Source: Treponema sp.
Lineage (GTDB): Bacteria > Spirochaetota > Spirochaetia > Treponematales > Breznakiellaceae
DNA length: 64,000 bases
NCBI GenBank assembly: GCA_009784975.1
Contig: WQXG01000001.1
Span: 1-64,000 of the forward strand
Reading direction: 5' to 3'
The first letter of the stretch is position 1, and every line of letters begins with the position of its first letter. The position numbers and the translations under genes are program-made. Below the pieces are notes generated by a model. It was not told where the DNA came from, searched no databases, and saw only the letters and a list, made by a program, of their open reading frames with translations. Shown here one piece after another: positions 60,126 through 64,000 of the stretch.

Positions 60126-61454
60126 ATGAAAAAAACAGCTATTTTAATTGGAATTTTATGTATTATTTTTTCTGCCTGCGAAGGTCCTATGGGTTTGGAT
60201 GGAGAGCAAGGTATACAGGGCGAGCAGGGCGAACAAGGACAATCCGGCGCCACTCCCTGGATTTGCATTGACGGCTTCTGGCATATTGGCGGCACTCCCA
60301 ATGAATGCAACGAAAACTGCACCGGCATACCGGCAACACCCGAAACGATAGGACAAAGCCAGTTATCTATAACTGAGCCAACCAGAACAACATATTGCAA
60401 AGATATAGCATTTAACAATGCAGGTTTGATAGTAAATTTTATATTTGGAAACATTCTTATCCCTATCCCTGCTGCAAATTACGTCCTTGTATGGAATGAG
60501 GGATTATTAGCTAACGGCAGCACTGACATTACAGCGGAAACCGGAACTAAAACAATCTATGTCGTTGACTTTGCCGGCAGAATCGCAGAATTTGAAATAA
60601 CTGTATTGGAACATGACTACCCGACAATAATACCAGCAACCTGTACAACAGATAGTGAACCAGGAACTTGTATCAATGAAAGCTGTGGTTTAATGGATCC
60701 TACCCCGGTAGTACCAGCGTTTGAACACGCTTTCTCTCCAACAATACCCGCTACTTGTAATGAAGACAGCATACCAGGTACATGTACCCATGAAGGCTGT
60801 GGTGAGAAAGCGGCGCCGATAGTATTGGCACATCATGATATTATAAACGGAATAATAATTACTCCCCCTGACTTCGCAACGTTAACCGCCGGTGTTGCAT
60901 CTGGAATTTGTTCAATCTGCGGAGTAGATAGAGAGCAGCCATATACAATTCGCGCGATTGGTGATGTAGGTCCCGGCGGCGGTAGAATTTTCTATGTCGC
61001 AGACGGCCTGGACGGCAGGACACACGGCTTTACTGTACAAGGTTATGGAGCCCCCGGTGACACAGGCTATTTTGTTTCTTATACAGCTTACTATCTTGAA
61101 GCCGCGCCTGAAAATTTTGCCGGAGATTATCAATGGTCAACAAGCGAGTATGTAGCTACTTTAAATGGTATTGGCGCAGGGAGAAGAAACACAGCGTTAA
61201 TGAATGCGCCAGCGGCTTCAGTATGCCTGAATTACAATGGAGGAGGTAAGAGCGATTGGTTCCTTCCGAGTATGGAAGAACTTAATGAACTTTATTTAAG
61301 TAAAGATAATGTTGGTATGGGGTCAGAATGGAGAGTTTTCTGGTCTTCGTCGCAGTACATTAGTTATTACGTGTGGAATCAGAATTTCAGCACTGGCGCT
61401 CAGTACTACGACTGGGACGTCGAAGTTAGTGTCCGTGCTGTCCGGGCTTTTTAA
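60126..61454 (+). CDS. Lcl-like lipoprotein: collagen-like GXY repeat, two CXXXX...CG repeats, C-terminal DUF1566 domain
   Basis: Lipobox IFSACEGP; GPMGLDGEQGIQGEQGEQGQSG; WFLPSMEELNELY...VFWSSSQY...VRAVRAF. Confidence 0.8.
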   Translation: MKKTAILIGILCIIFSACEGPMGLDGEQGIQGEQGEQGQSGATPWICIDGFWHIGGTPNECNENCTGIPATPETIGQSQLSITEPTRTTYCKDIAFNNAGLIVNFIFGNILIPIPAANYVLVWNEGLLANGSTDITAETGTKTIYVVDFAGRIAEFEITVLEHDYPTIIPATCTTDSEPGTCINESCGLMDPTPVVPAFEHAFSPTIPATCNEDSIPGTCTHEGCGEKAAPIVLAHHDIINGIIITPPDFATLTAGVASGICSICGVDREQPYTIRAIGDVGPGGGRIFYVADGLDGRTHGFTVQGYGAPGDTGYFVSYTAYYLEAAPENFAGDYQWSTSEYVATLNGIGAGRRNTALMNAPAASVCLNYNGGGKSDWFLPSMEELNELYLSKDNVGMGSEWRVFWSSSQYISYYVWNQNFSTGAQYYDWDVEVSVRAVRAF

Positions 61455-61456
61455 CA

Positions 61457-61492
61457 TTTTATTTTTACCGCCTTTTGGCGGTAAAAATAAAA
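61457..61492. other. 16-bp perfect palindrome with TTTT loop directly after the DUF1566 stop codon
   Basis: TTTTATTTTTACCGCC-TTTT-GGCGGTAAAAATAAAA. Confidence 0.9.
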
Positions 61493-61513
61493 AATATTAG
61501 GGGACGCCTTGGT

Positions 61514-61622
61514 AAACTCTCCCACTTTCCCCCCGTTCGTGCCCGTTCGTGTGGTTCGTGGTAAAAAAATCTTCTCTCTTTTCCGTGTCTTTGTGGTTCG
61601 TGGCAGAATCTCTGTTCGTGGT
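61514..61622. repeat. interspersed TTCGTG repeat copy C
   Basis: aactctcccactttccccccgttcgtgcccgttcgtgtggttcgtgg ... tggttcgtggcagaatctctgttcgtgg. Confidence 0.7.
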
Positions 61623-61632
61623 AAAACCTGTA

Positions 61633-61662
61633 TTGACATTATCAAGATAAACATAATAAAGT
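61633..61662 (+). promoter_or_regulatory. putative promoter TTGACA-N18-TAAAGT, 6 nt before ATG
   Basis: Read directly; no SD. Confidence 0.5.
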
Positions 61663-61668
61663 ATAAAC

Positions 61669-62085
61669 ATGGAAAACCAATTACTAAAAGACCCAAAAAT
61701 AAAACCAAACAAAAACACATTAGAAGAAGCATTAGGGAAAAAACATGATTTATTCATGGAATTTACAGATAAATTAAAAGAGCAAAATCTAATAATAGAA
61801 TGGAATTATTACAATGACGGAAAAAGCTGGCTTGGGAAATTATTAAATAAAAAGAAAAATCTATGCTGGATCTCGATATGGGACACAGGTTTTAAAGTAA
61901 CAGTATTTTTTACAGAAAAAACAATAAGCGGCTTTTATGAATTAAAAATAGATGAACAAATAAAAAATACGGCAAAAAATACAAAACAAACAGGAAAACT
62001 AATGCCGGTAATATTATCAGTAGGAAGCAAAAAACATTTAAATGATTGTTTAAAAATACTAGAGTATAAAAAACAATTAAAATAA
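61669..62085 (+). CDS. DUF3788-like protein
   Basis: NLCWISIWDTGFKVTVFFTEK. Confidence 0.65.
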   Translation: MENQLLKDPKIKPNKNTLEEALGKKHDLFMEFTDKLKEQNLIIEWNYYNDGKSWLGKLLNKKKNLCWISIWDTGFKVTVFFTEKTISGFYELKIDEQIKNTAKNTKQTGKLMPVILSVGSKKHLNDCLKILEYKKQLK

Positions 62086-62088
62086 CAG

Positions 62089-62133
62089 AGAGAACCTCTT
62101 CCCCCGTTCGTGTCCGTTCGTGCGGTTTGTGGT
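62089..62133. repeat. interspersed TTCGTG repeat copy D
   Basis: agaacctcttcccccgttcgtgtccgttcgtgcggtttgtgg. Confidence 0.65.
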
Positions 62134-62219
62134 AAAAAATTATTCCAAAAAACAGTAAATTTTTATACCCGGCAGCAATAAAAATGCTTATATTCTAAAT
62201 ATAAACATAGGAGGAAACC

Positions 62220-62705
62220 ATGAGATACTCAAATGAATTAATAAGCTGGTCTTCAAAATTTGCATGCGGTATAAATCTGATAGATGAGCAGCACAAAGGA
62301 TTAGTGAAACTGGTTAACGAAATGTTTAACCATGTAACCGGAAACAATATACAGGAAAATAATTATTTTAACAGAGTCATTAAAGAAGCGGTAGATTATA
62401 TAAAGGTGCATTTTGCAACAGAAGAAAAAATAATGCTTGCAACCAATTTTAATGGGTACGCAGAACATAAAAAGAAACATGATTGTTTTGTACTTGCCGT
62501 AGTGGAAAATATACGCGATTACAGATACGGAAAACGGGTATCTTTATATTCTTTTACCAAGTTTCTTAAAGAATGGGTTTTAACGCATATAGCGGTAATG
62601 GATAAACAGTATTTTGAATACTTAAGAATAATAGCATCCCGCAAGGCAAACGGGAAATTGAGCATTACTTCTGAAGATATAGCATCTGCGCATAAATACG
62701 GTTAA
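62220..62705 (+). CDS. bacteriohemerythrin
   Basis: LIDEQHKGLVKLVNEMF...HFATEEKIM...HKKKHDCF. Confidence 0.9.
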   Translation: MRYSNELISWSSKFACGINLIDEQHKGLVKLVNEMFNHVTGNNIQENNYFNRVIKEAVDYIKVHFATEEKIMLATNFNGYAEHKKKHDCFVLAVVENIRDYRYGKRVSLYSFTKFLKEWVLTHIAVMDKQYFEYLRIIASRKANGKLSITSEDIASAHKYG

Positions 62706-62708
62706 AGA

Positions 62709-63479
62709 TTATATATTGATAAGTTTCAGCCAATCGGCGAATAATCTGAAAGGGAGAGCTTTATCCGCCGCGCAGTCAATATATTGAAACTGCCAGCTTA
62801 AAAGAGCGCTGTTAAGCATGGAAAAACGGTTTGTTAAAATAAGTACGCCGATAATGATGAGCACACAGCCGCTGATTTTTTTTATTAAGGGCAGTTTTTC
62901 ACGAAACCATTTAGCCGGGACAAGGTAACGGTCAAAAAATAATGCCGCAAGGAGAAAGGGGAGCCCGAGCCCAAGAGAGTAAATTGCAAGATATAAAGCG
63001 GCAATTCCTGTTTTGCCGGTTTGACCTGCGAGAAATAATACACCGGCAAGAATAGGACCAATGCAGGGAGTCCATCCGGCGCCAAAAGCGGCTCCGGCAA
63101 GAAACGCGCCGATTAAACTGCGCGGTCTGGCAGTTTGGAGACGTTTTTCATAGTTAAGAATTGCAAGAAAATCAAAAATATAATTTATACCAAGAACTAT
63201 TATAATTATTCCTGCGATTATTTGAATATATTTTCCAGCTCCTCCCATCAGTAAAACAGTAGCAGAGATAATAATACTAAAGATAATGAAAACTACGGTA
63301 AACCCAAGAATAAAGAAGAGGGTAGTAACAACCAGAACAAAACGTTTTTTATCGGTATGTTCCAGGGATGGTATTCCTCCGCCAAGAATGCTGAGGTATG
63401 ACGGAATCAGCGGCAGTACGCATGGGGAAAAAAATGAGAGTAAACCGGCAGCAAAAACCAACAGTATAGAAGGAGCCAT
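62709..63479 (-). CDS. ccdA: CcdA-family cytochrome c biogenesis / thiol:disulfide transmembrane protein
   Basis: LLSFFSPCVLPLIPSYLSILGG; GAAFGAGWTPCIGPILAG. Confidence 0.9.
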   Translation of the reverse strand: MAPSILLVFAAGLLSFFSPCVLPLIPSYLSILGGGIPSLEHTDKKRFVLVVTTLFFILGFTVVFIIFSIIISATVLLMGGAGKYIQIIAGIIIIVLGINYIFDFLAILNYEKRLQTARPRSLIGAFLAGAAFGAGWTPCIGPILAGVLFLAGQTGKTGIAALYLAIYSLGLGLPFLLAALFFDRYLVPAKWFREKLPLIKKISGCVLIIIGVLILTNRFSMLNSALLSWQFQYIDCAADKALPFRLFADWLKLINI

Positions 63480-63480
63480 T

Positions 63481-64000
63481 TTATTCCATTGAAAGTGAAT
63501 CCAGTCTTTCCAATGCCCAGTAGGTATATTTGCGAATACGGCTGTCCGGATCATCTTTTAATTTTTCCAGAATATCGCGGCTTGGAGAGGTACCCTTATC
63601 ATTTTTTAGTTTTTCCAGCGCTTTAACTACGCAAACACGCACTTCCTGATCCGGATCTTTTGCGGCAAGAACAAGTCCGCGGAAAGCAGGCAAAGTATCA
63701 AGAAGCGAAAGCAGCATGGCGGCTTCTCGTCTTATTTCTACATTTCTTTTGGAAAGCCTGCGTTTTGTTTCGTCAATATAACCTGTTTCTTCCAGTATTT
63801 TTACAAGATAGGGTTTAAAAGATGAAACATCGTCTTTTAAAATTTCCAGTATCTGCGGCTCGGCTTTTTTGCCCTGCGCTTTAAAAACCGGGATTAATTT
63901 TTCTCTAAGATGAGGTTCTGCATCTTTGAAGATTTCGATTAACTGGGTTATGTCGCGCCTTGTTGTTCTCATTGCAAGAGCTTTTTCCGCATGGATACGG
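63481..64000 (-). CDS. HEAT-repeat protein, open through the right edge (partial)
   Basis: Frame continues upstream of the listed Met without stop (RIHAEKALAMRTTRRD...); HEAT-like repeats. Confidence 0.7.
   Translation of the reverse strand, partial: RIHAEKALAMRTTRRDITQLIEIFKDAEPHLREKLIPVFKAQGKKAEPQILEILKDDVSSFKPYLVKILEETGYIDETKRRLSKRNVEIRREAAMLLSLLDTLPAFRGLVLAAKDPDQEVRVCVVKALEKLKNDKGTSPSRDILEKLKDDPDSRIRKYTYWALERLDSLSME

Noticed and set aside
61497-61757. Minus-strand ORFs rich in TTNHTNGHERG
   Set aside because: Translation artefact of the CACGAAC/TTCGTG repeat.

Overview
The window looks like spirochaete (Treponema-like) chromosome. It combines one large conserved block with several accessory patches. 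(1) 1-10.3 kb is AT-rich and accessory: the start of an IS3-like transposase at the left edge, a truncated and a one-unit copy of a 16-aa solenoid-repeat gene, two paralogous 90-aa ORFs, and a candidate RiPP/natural-product cluster. The cluster has a 37-aa Cys/Trp precursor missing from the ORF track, a PqqD-like/radical SAM/SPASM maturase, Nudix, methyltransferase, a second radical SAM, an FAD oxidoreductase, methyltransferase, an APH-like kinase and Nudix. A five-unit copy of the solenoid gene and a VapBC module follow. (2) 12.9-29.3 kb is the ribosomal superoperon rpsL-rpsG-tuf-S10-spc-alpha, with no fusA, infA, adk or map in it and with structured intergenic leaders. (3) 29.3-56 kb is mostly housekeeping (lon, eno, DEAD helicase, ABC-F, prfA, prmC, gltX), punctuated by a ~135-bp dispersed palindromic element at gene 3' ends and by low-complexity insertions inside lon and gltX. 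(4) 56-62.7 kb is accessory again: XRE + 4x23-bp iterons + AAA_14/DUF4143 ATPase, a transglutaminase-like protein, a two-gene DUF6036-like pair, an Lcl-like collagen/DUF1566 lipoprotein whose 3' end resembles a diversity-generating retroelement (DGR) variable region followed by a cruciform, and several copies of a TTCGTG-rich repeat. Family assignments are from reading motifs by eye; no database search was run.
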